From assembly GCA_021521415.1 (NCBI GenBank), contig JAIQDT010000831.1, forward strand, positions 310,001 through 374,000: a DNA stretch of 64,000 bases, in the 5' to 3' direction. Positions 23,501 through 35,016 of the stretch are shown here, piece after piece. A model generated the notes under the pieces. The model was not told where the DNA came from. It ran no database searches and worked only from the letters and a program-made list of their open reading frames with translations. A program made the translations under genes and the position numbers. The first letter of the stretch is position 1, and each line of letters opens with the position of its first letter. This stretch comes from Bidens hawaiensis (Eukaryota > Streptophyta > Magnoliopsida > Asterales > Asteraceae).

Positions 23501-26033
23501 CAAAGACATCGAGGAAACTTTTCAGCGCCTAACGGAAGTTAACATGAAGCTCAACCCGAGCAAATGTACTTTCGGCGCAGAAGAGGGGAAATTTCTTGGT
23601 GTAATGGTCACTAAGGATGGTTTCAAGGTGAACCCGGAAAAGGTGGAAGCCATCCTTGACATGCCTTCACCATCCACCATGAAAGAGGTTCAGAAGCTGA
23701 ATGGTAGATTGGTGTCAATCAACAGGTTCCTGGCGAACCACGCCAGCAAATCTACTCCATTCGTTAACACCTTGAGGAACTGTTTGAAGAAGAGCCAATT
23801 CAAGTGGACGCCTGAGGCTGAGCAAGCTTTCACTGAGATAAAAGAATGTCTCATAAAGTTGCCAGCGCTCACAGCTCCACTTCCTGGCGAGACCCTTACA
23901 TTGTACCTGTCAGCTGGAGACCGCGCGATCGGCGCAGTATTATTGGTGGATCGCAAGGGGATATAAACGCCGATATACTATGTGAGTCGGGTGCTCACAG
24001 ACCCTGAGACGCGCTATTCCATCATGGAAAAGTTAGTTTTGTCACTAACACACGCGTCGCGCAAGCTCCATAGATACTTCAATGGTCATCCTATTGAAGT
24101 TCTGACTGGTTACAACATCCAGCAAGTCTTGCGACGCCCCGCGCTCTCCGGAAGGCTGACAAAGTGGGCGCTGGAATTAGGTGAACACACGATCACTTAT
24201 AAGCCCCGTCCAGCGATAAAGGGTCAAGTTTTGGCGGATTTCATCACGGAAATCCCAGAGGGAAAGATTGAAGAAGCTCAGCGCGAGGTAGACCCTCCGC
24301 GAGCAAATGATGAAGAAGATGTTTGGAGGCTATTCACTGATGGAGCCTCCAACAGCGAAGGGTCCGGCGCAGGCCTCAAACTGGTGGACCCTGATAATCA
24401 TGAATATACTTATGCTATCAGGTTGGACTTCAAGAGTACCAACAATGAGGCTGAGTATGAAGCCCTGCTGGCTGGTCTGCGCATCGCGCGCAAGTTTGGG
24501 GTTAAAAGACTAGAGGCGCATGTTGATTCTTACATGGTAGCTGCTCAGGTCAACGGCCTATATGACGCCAAGGAGAACACAATGCCTCTGTATCTAGAGC
24601 AGGCAAAAAAGCTCGTTGAGCAGTTTGACTTCTTCAGAATCATACACATCTCGCGCAGCGAAAACAAGTCCGCTGACGCGTTGAGTAAAATGGCATCAAC
24701 TAATTTTGATCACTTTGGCAAAGATGTTAGGGTGGAAATAATGAGCAGCCCGTCAGTGCAAACGCAATCGGTCCTTGTAATTCATACAACTCCTTCATAC
24801 TGGATAACTCCAATAATGGAATTCCTGAAGGAGGGGAAGTTACCGGATGATCGCGCACAGGCGAGAAAGATAAGACACAAGGCACAGAACTATGAATTAC
24901 TTGATAGTACATTATATCGGCGCTCTTATCTTGGACCGCTCATGAAATGCCTGGATGCTGAAGAAGCAACCTATGTGATTAGGGAGATTCATGAAGGAAT
25001 CTGTGGAATTCACGCTGGTCCGCGCATGGTGGTTGCCAAGGCGATGAGCTCAGGCTACTATTGGCCAGGCATGTACTTGGATGCGCTAAAAGAAATCCAA
25101 AAATGCAAGGCATGTCAGAGCTACGCGCCAAACACCATGCGTCCAAAGAACAACTTGATTCCAGTCACCTCCGCATGGCCTTTCCACAAATGGGCCATTG
25201 ATATTGTGGGGCCCCTGCCGCAAGCGCAAGGGCGAGTGAAATTTTTGGTAGTGGCGATAGACTATTTCACAAAATGGGTTGAAGCCAAGCCACTAGCAAA
25301 AATCACAGCTGAGGCGATGAAGCAATTTATCTGGAGCCACATCATTTGCCGTTTTGGCCTTCCTATGGAAATTGTGAGCGACAATGGCAAACAATTCACT
25401 GACAGGAAGATATCAAGCTGGCTCAAAGAATTGCACATCAACCAAATCTTCACGTCCGTCTACCACCCTCAGGGGAATGGCCAAGTGGAGCGCGCGAATC
25501 AAAGTTTGCTAAATGGGATGAAGAAAAGGTTGGAGGGAGAATCCCATTCTTGGGTCGAAGAGTTACCTAATGTCCTGTGGGCGCACAGGACATTAAGCAA
25601 AACTAGCAATGGTGAATCCCCGTTCAGCCTAACCTATGGGACAGAGGCTATGATCCCAGCAGAAATTGGATGCCCATCCCATAGAGTACTCATGATGAGC
25701 AAAACTGATAACGAGCGCGAAAGAAGATTGGACCTTAACTTGCTTGAAGGGCGCAGAGAAGCGGCTATCATTAATGAAGCCAGATACAAGAAAAAGCTGG
25801 AAAAATATTATAATCAGCGCGTTAAAGAGTGCCACTTCAAGAAAAATGATTTTGTCCTTCGAAACAATGAAGCTAGTCGCGCAATACCCCCAGGAAAAAT
25901 GTCCCCCAATTGGGAGGGACCTTATCAAATTTCAGAAGATTTGGGGAAAGGCGCGTACACTTTAAAAGATTTGAATGGAAAAAAGATACCGCGCGCGTGG
26001 AACGCGGCACAACTTAGAAAATGCTTCATGTAA
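20577..26033 (+). pseudogene. Gag-Pol polyprotein of element A, one in-frame stop
   Basis: The ATG at 20577 sits in a good context (ACCATGG); the longer open frame upstream starts only at TTG within the primer site. Domains by codon: retrotransposon gag around 260-400 (FQAHFVQQRR, FIQGARSDQLRRAL), a CCHC-like knuckle CEFHKSPGHNTDAC near 490, and protease DTGSESDIMY near 608. RT follows with YVDDLVIKS near 960, then RNase H around 1085-1220, a second archaeal-type RNase H (FTDGASNSEGSG, NNEAEYEALLAGLR) near 1252-1375, and integrase with HHCC near 1471-1510 and DDE near 1541, 1601 and 1637. A TAA at 23964-23966, codon 1130, interrupts the RT/RNase H boundary; element B has a glutamine codon there. 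The frame is otherwise open for 1818 codons. Replication in cis is presumably blocked unless the stop is read through. Confidence 0.93.
23964..23966 (+). other. In-frame TAA that splits element A gag-pol
   Basis: The stop lies between VDRKGI and TPIYYVSRVLTD in one continuous frame. The homologous position in element B (VERKGI, then Q) is CAG, so a single C-to-T transition from CAA is the simplest explanation. Confidence 0.85.
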
Positions 26034-26872
26034 AAAGTTCAAATTTGTAATCAAGGCTTTTAAGCCATCATGAATGATGATTCGCGCTATCTTTCAATAT
26101 TTGTCGCGCTATCTTTCAATATTTGTTCTATTACCTTTGCATACATGTTTCACACTTCCTTTATTAAATTGGAACAATATGACAACACTATATTGACTTC
26201 AAAACAAAATAAAGCGAAGTAAAACATATATGCGCGAGCCTTAGCTCAAACACGTTAACGAGTCTTAACTCTAAAACGCCAGGGCCTTAGCCCAAACTTA
26301 CGAGCCTTAGCTCAAACACGTTAATGAGTCTTAACTCTAAAAACGTCAGGGCCTTAGCCCAAAACAAAGAGCCTTAGCTCAAAACACTCACAAACATCCA
26401 TCTTACATCCCGCGCAGCCTGATCATAAATCCTTAAACACAACTAAGGCAAAGTACATGCCATATCATGTTAAGGTCTCAGGTCGAGGCCGCGCGTGGAA
26501 TCATAGTGGATATCTGAGTAACACAAGCTGACATGTAATGGCTAAACTCATACTTCCATACCGCGCGAAAACGACGCGCGAAAAAGAAATAACGAAAAGT
26601 TAGCGCGCATGTCAGCATGAGCAAGATACTGCGAAAACCACAAACAAAATAGAACAGAGGTTAAGTGAATAATTTCCTTACAACCTTGTTCTTATTTTAA
26701 CGTGCAAACATATCTTATATCTATACAACCAAACATGAAGAGATGAATGGAAATGCGCAAGATATGAAAAGGAGAGAACAAGTTTCATTCCATTGGATCG
26801 AAATTTACAAGTATGATGAGTTACAAATTACAAGTATAAAAAATAAATATACAAAATTTGATGAAGGGCTTC
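26034..26872. repeat. Spacer between convergent genes of element A, with tandem repeats
   Basis: A 22-bp direct repeat (CGCGCTATCTTTCAATATTT) occurs twice at about 26084-26127. At about 26230-26390 a unit of about 65-70 bp containing GAGCCTTAGCTCAAACACG, GAGTCTTAACTCTAAAA and CAGGGCCTTAGCCC repeats 2.5 times; each sub-block is a small inverted repeat such as GAGCCTTAGCTC. No ORF. Sense and antisense transcripts both terminate into this spacer. Confidence 0.8.
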
Positions 26873-29560
26873 TCAAGTCTCCACGTCGACGTCAGCCGCT
26901 TCATCACCCTCATCATCTCCCGCAGCATCTGGCGCGGTCTGCTCCTCATCCCCGAACTGACCATAGTCAAGTTCTTCCTCCTCATTGGAGTCTTCGATCA
27001 AAACGGTGTCAGGAGCAGATTCTTTCGCCGCGCCAGAGCCGCTGGCAGGGGCAACATCTCCCGCGCCACCATCATCGCCACCAGCCCTCTCGCAATCATC
27101 AAGCAACTTCTTTAGCGCGCCGAGGTCGGGCTGGTCAGCAAGCGCAGCTATCTGTAAATCATTAGAAAAGTAATGAGTACAAAACACTTAGAAAAGTTAG
27201 TCAAGTAAAACTCATTAAGATCAAGGTACCTGCATAAGGATGGGGATGGGAGTATTCATATACTTTTCCCCCACCGCGGCCATGTCCGCGCAGGCCGCAT
27301 CGCTCTTGTAAGGGTACTCGGATGGGTTCTTCCTCAACATGCCATACTCATACCCATCCGTAAACCCTTCAGCTCGGCCCACCAAACGCGCGGCGGCATT
27401 GCAGTCCATCACAAGGGCTTGAAACTCGGCGGAATATTTCATCGCCAAAGCGCAGCGAGCCATGCCCTGTGACACCAGCCATTGGCGATCCTGCGCGAGG
27501 CCAGCAACAGACGTCTCGAGGGCAGGAACCTGAGAGTTTAATAACTCAACAGTTTCCTTAGTCTTTTTTAGTTCCTCCTTATCAGACGCTGCTGCCGCCA
27601 AAATTTTTTCTTTCTCCGCCTGCGCAGCACCAAGTGCTTCCTGGCTAGACGCCGCCGTCGCCAAGGCCTCATCTCTATCGGCCTGCGCGGCCGCCAAATC
27701 CCTTTTCAGGCGCGCAACCTCGCTCTCCAGTGATGATTTCTCAGTGATACTCTGGACGATAGCTTGGTCACGCGCCTCGGCCTGCTGTTCCAAGACACGC
27801 ACTCTGCGCGCGTACTTGGCAACTTCGGCCTCCGCCAACTGCTGCTTCTCCCGCGCAGCTTGAAGCTCATGCCCGCGCTTGATGTATGCAGTGTTGGCAC
27901 TTGCTCGGTTTTCACTGAGCTCCGCCTGGAGTTTCTCAGCTCGCGCGCGAGCATCAGACAGGTTCCAGGCGGCCACCTTAGCCTCTTGCTGGGCTTCCAC
28001 AAGAGCGTCGCGTACTTTAATATAATCACGACGAAGCTCTTGGGAAGCAGCGAAGAAAGCCGACCCAGCGAAAACATGGTCGTTCAGCAAGTCCGCGCGG
28101 GTGCGCCCCTCCTGATACCTCCTTTCAGTAGGAGGCACGGCATGAGCCCAGAAGTCCTCGCATACGCCCATGGATTGAAAGGAACTCTCTTCATTAATAT
28201 TCCATCTCGGGCGGTAAACGTGGTCACCTTCCTGCAAAAACACAAGAAAAGTTCTAAGTCATAAAACATACTTATATGGAGGTACGCGCAGCGGACCAAC
28301 AAATCAATACATACCTGCGGGGATGAAGCAGGAAAGTCAGCGCCAGCCCCACCAGAAGTCTGCGCTGCGAACACTTGCGGCATCGCAGGGCTGGCGCGGT
28401 CTCCCAAGGAGTCTTCAACTTGAACCCCCTCGTCCTCCTCGTCTTCTTCAACAGGCCTCTTCTCCTGCGACCTGGAAGGCTCCAAACCAGCCTCGCGGGG
28501 AGGGCTGCGTGCAGGAGGAGGCGAGGGAGGTCTCGACGCCGCCAGTTCGGCGCGCAATACGGTTTCCTGCTCCTTGGTAATCCCAATAAGGGGAGACTCA
28601 GCACTAGCAGGAGCAGGACCAGAACCAGCGGCGCCGGCAGCGGCGCCAGGAGTATCACCAGCAACTGTTGCGCCAGCTACAACTCCTATGAACAAATAAA
28701 CAAGGAAAAATTGTTTATGACTGACTCCAAAGGGAAAAATTCAGAAGACATATGTGCAAAACTTACCTTGGCGCAATTCTGTTCGCGCATCGAACATCGC
28801 CATAAAATCCATTCTACCCTTTTCAGAGGGTAGAACAGGGGATTTCGATGGAGTCCCCGGCGCAGCCGTGGCACCTTGTGGCGCCTGCGGCTGATCTGTT
28901 ACCGTCCCTGCCTCTGCAAACATTTAAATGAGCAAAGGTTTAATAACAATTCAGCCAGATGAAGATAAATAAAGTATACCTGTTGCAGGCGCGGCACTGC
29001 TTCTCTCTTCAGCCGCGCGAAAGGAGGAGGCGACGCCACCATACCTCAAGTGGACAGGAGGTCTGCCCACTCTCACAGGCAGAGAAGCTAAAGAAACCTT
29101 TGTGGTAAACACCTGGGTTTCCTTAGGTCCCTTCGTTTGAGCATGGGGATGAGCGACAGGGGTGTCATCTTTCTTCTGTTTCTTACTGGCCCCTGCGCCA
29201 GATTTCCCCTTAGCTTTGCGCTTTAGTAGGGGCGCCTCCTCTTCCTCCTCCTCCTCTTCCGCGAGCTCTAGCTCGTAGTTTTCAAGCGCATCTACAAAAA
29301 CAAGCGACAGAACTGTTAATAAACTTGGGTATTCTAAAGGAATGAGCAGGAGTGCGAAGGCTTACCAGGCGCGTCACCGTCAAAGTCAAAATCAAGATCC
29401 ACTGGGATGAACATGTCATCGAAGCGATCCGGGAAACCAACCTCCCCAGCGCCAAGTTCGACGGAGCCGCCCTCCACATGTTCATCATAAGCGGCAAGGA
29501 TGTAATCCTTGGTGACTGCGCAAAGACAAGTTAAATGATATCAGCAAAAGAACGATGTTC

Positions 29561-29601
<41 letters not shown>

Positions 29602-30432
29602 TACACAACCCGTCGACTTGGATAACGGGCTCAAGCGCGCTGTCGGCCCAGAGCCTGCTCATGCCGACCCCAACCAGCGCCTCCTCGCAAATTTTCTTCG
29701 CGGGGGATGGTTCGGCGGTCAGTTTCTTAACCCATGCGCCAGTTGGTTCTTGAGGACACCCTCATCCGCAGGCGCAGAAGTGATAGAGCGCATGGTCATA
29801 CGGATGGGGATCACACCGGCCTTAATGTAAAAAAACCTCTCAGACCAGTCATGAAGGCTCTTGAATGAAACAGTGGAGCACTTCACCTTCTGACTGCGAG
29901 GAATAAAAGAGATCCAATTGTCTTGGATCTTGGCCTTATAAAAATATTGAAAGCGCCGAGGAGTGGGTTCCTCGCGCTGGGATTTGCACATGAACTCAAA
30001 GTGAGTCACGCGCACGAGTCCAAACGGATGGACTTGGGATATGTGAATCCCATAGAACTTCAGCAGTGCACCCACAAACCTTGTCATCGGGAGACGAAGG
30101 TTGCAGTGGGTGAAAAAGTGGCTATATAGGGATATATAGCCGGCAGGCGGGTCCGCCGCCGTTTGCCCGGACCTAGGCAACATGCAGCCAAACAGGGTGG
30201 GAAAGCCCTGAGAGGTGATGAGGTTGTCGAGATCTGCCTGCTTCAATTTGCAGGGGATTTCATTCCACCTTTTGGTGGCCTTGGTCCTCCCTACTTCCTC
30301 CGATGTGGTCTCAACAACCTTCTTCCCCTTCCCCTTTTGCTTCAATGTCGACATCACCACAGATTTCACGCGGCGTCTTCGAGAGGCAACGGAGGTGATT
30401 GAAGGGCTAGACGAGTATGAACTATCAGACAT
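26873..30432 (-). pseudogene. Antisense gene of element A, seven exons, one frameshift
   Basis: This is the antisense additional gene of a Tat element; its function is unknown. Exons (minus): 30432-29605, 29515-29366, 29291-28980, 28913-28767, 28685-28315, 28231-27230, 27151-26873. All six introns have GT and AG borders and the joins keep phase. Exon 1 encodes the domain Pfam lists as a putative gypsy-type transposon protein (LYSHFFTHCNLRLPMTRFV, FYGIHISQVHPFGLVRVTHF, then VGVGMSRLW). Exon 3 has an acidic run and a basic NLS-like cluster (LLKRKAKGK). Exon 6 encodes a coiled coil of about 200 residues, and exon 7 an acidic tail. Near 29750 the exon-1 frame shifts by one base: the stop at 29719 is reached unless a missing base is assumed, and the phase sum of all exons agrees with a one-base loss. 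Intron 1 contains a run of 37 A (plus strand). Confidence 0.82.
29563..29599. repeat. Poly(A)/poly(T) run of 37 bases
   Basis: It is uninterrupted A on the plus strand, hence a long T tract inside intron 1 of the antisense gene, just after its GTAAGT donor. Run length is prone to sequencing error. Confidence 0.9.
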
Positions 30433-30555
30433 ACAACTGTAATAGCCGATAATCGAGGATTCGAATCGATGTAAACACTCAAACCAGAATGTGAAAGCAG
30501 AAACTTGAATTTTAGCAACAATGAAGATGAAGATAAAAATTTCCTAATGGCCTGC

Positions 30556-30562
30556 TTTTATA
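30556..30562 (-). promoter_or_regulatory. TATA box of the antisense gene in element A
   Basis: TATAAAA on the minus strand, about 125 bp upstream of the ATG at 30432. It gives the antisense gene a promoter independent of the LTRs. Confidence 0.6.
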
Positions 30563-30599
30563 GGCCCAGGAGAGAGAAATGTGGCAGCTGATCGGATTT

Positions 30600-30775
30600 C
30601 ACGCGCCCCCACTCGCAGGGGCAACCCAACGAAAGCGCGACACGTGTCCCTAACAGCTGTGTGAGGGGACAAAAAGATGTAACCGACCTGCCACAAACAG
30701 AGACGCGCCCCCACTCGCAGGTACTAACCAATGCGAGTGCGACACGTGTTCAAGACAGCTGTGTGAGGGGACGTG
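30600..30775. repeat. Duplicated CACGTG-bearing module upstream of the antisense gene (element A)
   Basis: Two copies of about 75-100 bp share ACGCGCCCCCACTCGCAGG, GCGACACGTGT and ACAGCTGTGTGAGGGGAC. Each carries a perfect CACGTG G-box core (near 30640 and 30743) and a CAGCTG. They lie 50-200 bp upstream of the antisense TATA box, where promoter elements are expected. Confidence 0.75.
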
Positions 30776-31002
30776 AAAGGCAACTGTAGCACCTCGAGCA
30801 CACGAAACGTCTGACACGTTTACGGCGCACGTCATCACCAACCAACCACGTGTTTGGACCTTTCGTTTTCAACCAAATGGATAGAACTTCGCGCGACGGA
30901 CCTTTCGTTTTCAACCAAGAAAACGACAAAACCCCCTATAAAAGGACAATTCAGTGAGTCTAATATCTATCTTACCACGCTCGCGCAAGATAAGACACAC
31001 AT

Positions 31003-31017
31003 TAGACTGGGGGGGCT
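31003..31017 (+). other. Polypurine tract of element A
   Basis: AGACTGGGGGGGCT directly precedes the 3' LTR. Element B has the near-identical GGACTGGGGGGACT at the same place. Confidence 0.8.
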
Positions 31018-32010
31018 TGAAGAGGTATGTACCCGCCTCAACACCAAGCAAGGCGGGTCAACCCACAAGATAAAGACATTATGAAGGCACAAAGCCAAAA
31101 CCCAGGCGCATGGCGCATACAAAACATGCTCAGGCATCATATGCTCGCGCATCACATATGCGCGCGGCGCATATCACATGCTCTTGCACATCACATATGC
31201 TCGCGCGTCACATATGCGCGTGGCGCACCAGCGCGCGGCGCATATCACACGCTCGTGCATATCACACCTGCGCATGAAATATCTGCGCGTGAGAATAAAA
31301 AGAAGACTTCGCGCATCCTCAGGATGGGCGCATATCACACGTACACATAATCAACCTCGTCCTTATCCAAATCAGGATCAGGGCAACCTTGATTGTGCAC
31401 GTCAGACAATCTTCCAGAAGGCATCTTTTTAAGGAGTAAGAATATGCTGATGTTGACAGCTGCCAAATGAAAGGTCGACAACTCAGCATGACACATGTGC
31501 TACCACATGATTACAACCAACGAGAAAGCGCCAGGTGTCCCAGAGGACACGTGGCGCAGTGCGATTGGAGGAGGCCAACGAGGCTGAGCCCAACCAGTGG
31601 AAACCCTAGCACTATAAATACAGCATCAACTCCACTTTGATGACACATTCATTCATACTCAATCATTGACAGTTACAAGCAGTGATATCACATTCAATCA
31701 TATTGAATTATATTCACTCACAGTCAGTTACAGAAAACACACAGTCACACAATCAAGAGTATTCAGCGATTCAGCAATACTCTTGAGATTCACTGACTCA
31801 CACTTTATTATCTTCTCCACAAAGATACTGATTCTCACGCCGGAGGGTTACCCCAAAGAGGACCCCTCTGTCCCTTTCTGAGGGGTAAGTAACGGCGCTG
31901 TTCATTTTGTAGGTGGAAGAACACGGATTCAGAGGAACCATCGGTGAAACAGTTTAATCATACCCGAGGAAAGTAGATCTGCTACCACTGAGTAGATCCA
32001 CGTTTCTTCA
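31018..32010 (+). repeat. 3' LTR of element A (993 bp)
   Basis: It is identical to the 5' LTR except at 31188 and 31988. It ends GTTTCTTCA before the TAATA target duplication. Confidence 0.95.
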
Positions 32011-32146
32011 TAATACATTAATCAATTATCCCACTTATATTAATGAAGGTTTGGTATATCATGATTGCGAATATTTAGGACCTTAGAATGTGGTGAGTCT
32101 TAGGACAGCCATCAATTTTGGCTTTTGTGTGCCACAAGTCCCTACT

Positions 32147-32390
32147 TTACAATCATTCGTGTGTTTTATATATATATATGTATTTTATATAAATACTTAG
32201 AATATTATTTTATTTTATAAATACTTACAATCATTCGTGTGTTTTATATATATATATGTATTTTATATAAATACTTAGAATATTAATATTATTTCTAAAA
32301 TATTATTTTATTTTAGAATATTATTTTATATATATATATGTATTTTATATAAATACTTAGAATATTATTTTATTTTATATAAATTACTAA
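32147..32390. repeat. AT-rich tandem repeat
   Basis: A unit of about 78 bp beginning TACAATCATTCGTGTG and containing (TA)n, ATGTATTTTATATAAATACT and AGAATATTATTTTA occurs twice, at 32147 and 32225. A third, partial copy without the first part lies at about 32330-32390. Confidence 0.85.
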
Positions 32391-32649
32391 GAAATTAGAC
32401 GCTTGTTAAATAATTATAGATACATATGCCTGAAAACCTTTATTTTTCTGTAAAGTTATATTCAATTCCCTGATAAGGAAAAATATGTGATGTTAACTTT
32501 TGTAACAGCATAAATGTTTAAGAATCTTTGAAGCAAAAAAAAAAAATCGTGGTAAGTGGCAGAATGACCAAAGGATGGAACATGACCCGGTAATAGGCAA
32601 TTGTGTTGGCTCTGCAACTGAGTTATGTTGGCTGTTGCGGAGCTTGTTA

Positions 32650-32810
32650 ATGTTTCCTTTGATGATGGGTAGACAAATGGCTTTGTTTTCGGAAAATTTT
32701 TTTCGTTAAGACAACTAATTTAAAAGAGAAGGCTCCCACATCATGCTGGGTATGTACATTGTTGGTCCAAGTGGGTACCCATAAAAGTTAACTACTTTGT
32801 TTTATTATGT
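32650..32810 (+). mobile_element. Short LINE fragment (weak)
   Basis: Near 32770 the plus strand reads CWSKWVPIKVNYFVL, which matches the start of the zf-RVT domain (compare WLKWVPIKVNAFVWR in the LINE at 11985). The surrounding sequence has no long frame. A 5'- and 3'-trimmed LINE remnant is the likely source. Confidence 0.35.
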
Positions 32811-34575
32811 GACTCGACTGACACAAGCCGACCTGAAAAATTGATATGGCATACAACGATAAATGCCCGAGCCTGTTTTAAAAAAAATGGGTTCACCACA
32901 GACAATGGTGTAATGTATGTGTACCTAGGTTGTGAGCTGTGTATTAAGCCTTTTGAACCTCCTACAGACAGTCCTGAAAACGTTGGCAAACAAAATGGTG
33001 TGGCAGTGCATTTTCTTAGAGAATTCCTAGCCTATCCCCTGTATTTATGTGATGATAGTTTGTAAATTATAGGGTGAGGTTTGAGTGGTTGTGAGTGTAA
33101 ATTATAGGATGGAAATAAAAAATGTAGTGATTTTTTTTGTAAATTTGGGAAAACTTTGTTTGTCCCTATTTATTTTTTAATATTTGTTGAATTAGTTATG
33201 AGTAGAGCAGAGATAAAACTATAATGATAAATGTATAAAATAATATTATTTAATTAAACAGGAGGGAAAAATATAGTGTTTTGTTGTATAATTATAAAGA
33301 TGAAGATGGAGGACGGGCTGGGAATGCTCTTAGAAATAATATGGGTTATTTTAATGTGTAAAAATAAAGCCAAAAATCTTACCTTTGGAATAATGGACTC
33401 ATTAGTATAATTTTAACTTAATTTCTTGTATTGTCTTTCCATCTTTCTAAATTCTAGCCACCGGATAGTTATTTCTTTTAACATAATTCATCGTATTTAT
33501 TCAGCATTAGCGTTTAATTTGAATGTTGACAAGACACATTTTCAAAATGTATTTATACACGTAAAAATATTGTTTTATTATTTTTTTTCTTCTAAAAAAT
33601 GTCAACCCTAATGGCAACTAAAATTGGACCTAGATTTTCATGAATCATTACACTAAATAAAGTTGCACTCACATTCATCCATAAAGTCGGCAGCTTTTAC
33701 ACATAAAAAATGGTTTTTAATTTTTTATAACTAATATTCTTTAAATGATTTGTTTAATTGTGTAAAATTTAACATCAATATGTATATGTAAAAATGAGGT
33801 CATCATACATGAATACGAATGGCTACACATACGAGTACTTTATATATATTTGTGTATTTTTTCTAAAGAATGGAATTTTTAAATAAACTACAAATTAAAC
33901 ATATGTTGTCATTGTCGCACACCACTTCCGAGCTCACCTTTAGTGGCATTAGCGCCCTTGGCAGTTGGCACGGTCAATAGGACACCAACCAAGCCCCAGT
34001 CAACGCCCACAATACATAGTCTAATATGAGCAGGCGTATGCAGGCCACATCTAGTTATCAACGTGCGAATGCGAGGTATATGCACATGTATGTGTTAATG
34101 TGTAGCCAAACATTATAACTACAACAGCGCATATAGAATGCATATAAACTATTTACACCATAAAACCAAACACAATAGCATTACATATAGAAATATGCAC
34201 TTGTGTATCTAAAATATAGAAATATGCACTTGTGTATATAGATATAAACATGTAAATATAGTTGTTTCAACAAAACCATCATGCACTTGTGCATATAACT
34301 AAAACGGACCCAAAACAAAAAAACTAATTGAGTCATTGAACTTAAAAAAACATAACCAAAAATTTCGGTTTACAAAACACCAAACCGATTGGTTTCTATT
34401 AATATGCTATCAGTTGGTTTTGACCTTTATCGAACCATTACCAAAATTTTCGATTAATAAGAAACCAAAAGTGACTGATTTCGGTTAGTTCTGTTAACGG
34501 TTTTAGGTTAATAACAAGATGGTTTTGTTTTATGTTTTGCTAATTTGGTTAAACGAACTACGGAACATGTATCAA

Positions 34576-35016
34576 CAGTGGCGGACCAAGGTGGTTCGGA
34601 AGGTGGGCATCCGCTCCCCTTGGATTTTTTCCTTCAATAGTATATATATGGTCTAATCTCAACCTCCCCCCATGAAAATGTGGCATCGCCCCCCCATGAA
34701 CACGAGCAGTTTCATAGAAGAAAGAAGAGAGTAAAGGAAAGATTTTTTTCAACATGTATGTGTATTACCTAGTGGTAGCTAAAATTTATTTTGTTAGATT
34801 TCATTTAACTAAAATTTATTTTCACTAGATCACAAGTTTGGTATAAAAGTCAAATTAAAGGGGAAGTAACAATAAACTTGAATTATTAATAATAATGGCT
34901 CAACTTAACAAGAAAAAACTTTTTAAACATCTGACCTGACAACAAATCCTTCTTAATAAACATCCGAAAACCAAAATTTTCCACCCCCATAAAAAAGTTT
35001 TCTAGGTCCGCCATTG
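34576..35016. mobile_element. hAT-type non-autonomous element (441 bp)
   Basis: It starts CAGTGGCGGACC and ends GGTCCGCCATTG, 11 of 12 bases inverted. The flanks TGTATCAA and TATATCAT agree at six of eight positions, consistent with a decayed 8-bp target duplication. CAGTGGCGG termini are frequent among plant hAT elements. It has no transposase ORF. Confidence 0.75.

Larger units (their letters stand above)
19518..32010 (+). mobile_element. Element A: Tat-lineage Ty3/Gypsy retrotransposon, 12.5 kb, complete structure
   Basis: TAATA target duplications at 19513-19517 and 32011-32015 enclose two 993-bp LTRs that differ at only two positions (19688/31188 G-A and 20488/31988 G-C). Between them, in order, lie a primer-binding site, gag-pol on the plus strand, a repeat-bearing spacer, a multi-exon antisense gene, an upstream repeat module and a G-rich polypurine tract. 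The dual RNase H domains in Pol and the antisense gene place it in the Tat lineage. Coding damage is limited: one nonsense codon in pol and one frameshift in the antisense gene. Recent insertion is inferred from the LTR identity. Confidence 0.95.
32016..34575. other. AT-rich intergenic region between elements A and the hAT MITE
   Basis: No gene supported. It contains the AT-rich tandem repeat and a weak LINE trace listed separately. Near 33315-33331 there is a GGGCTGGGAATGCTCTTA word that resembles the terminus of a plant MITE, but I could not find its partner. The part at 34290-34550 is low-complexity sequence rich in AACCGA/TTCGGTT words, like decayed hAT MITEs. Confidence 0.4.

Noticed and set aside
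23964..23966. Programmed stop read-through between RT and RNase H in element A
   Set aside because: Element B and the general family have a sense codon here and no gag-pol boundary lies at this place; a simple mutation explains it better.
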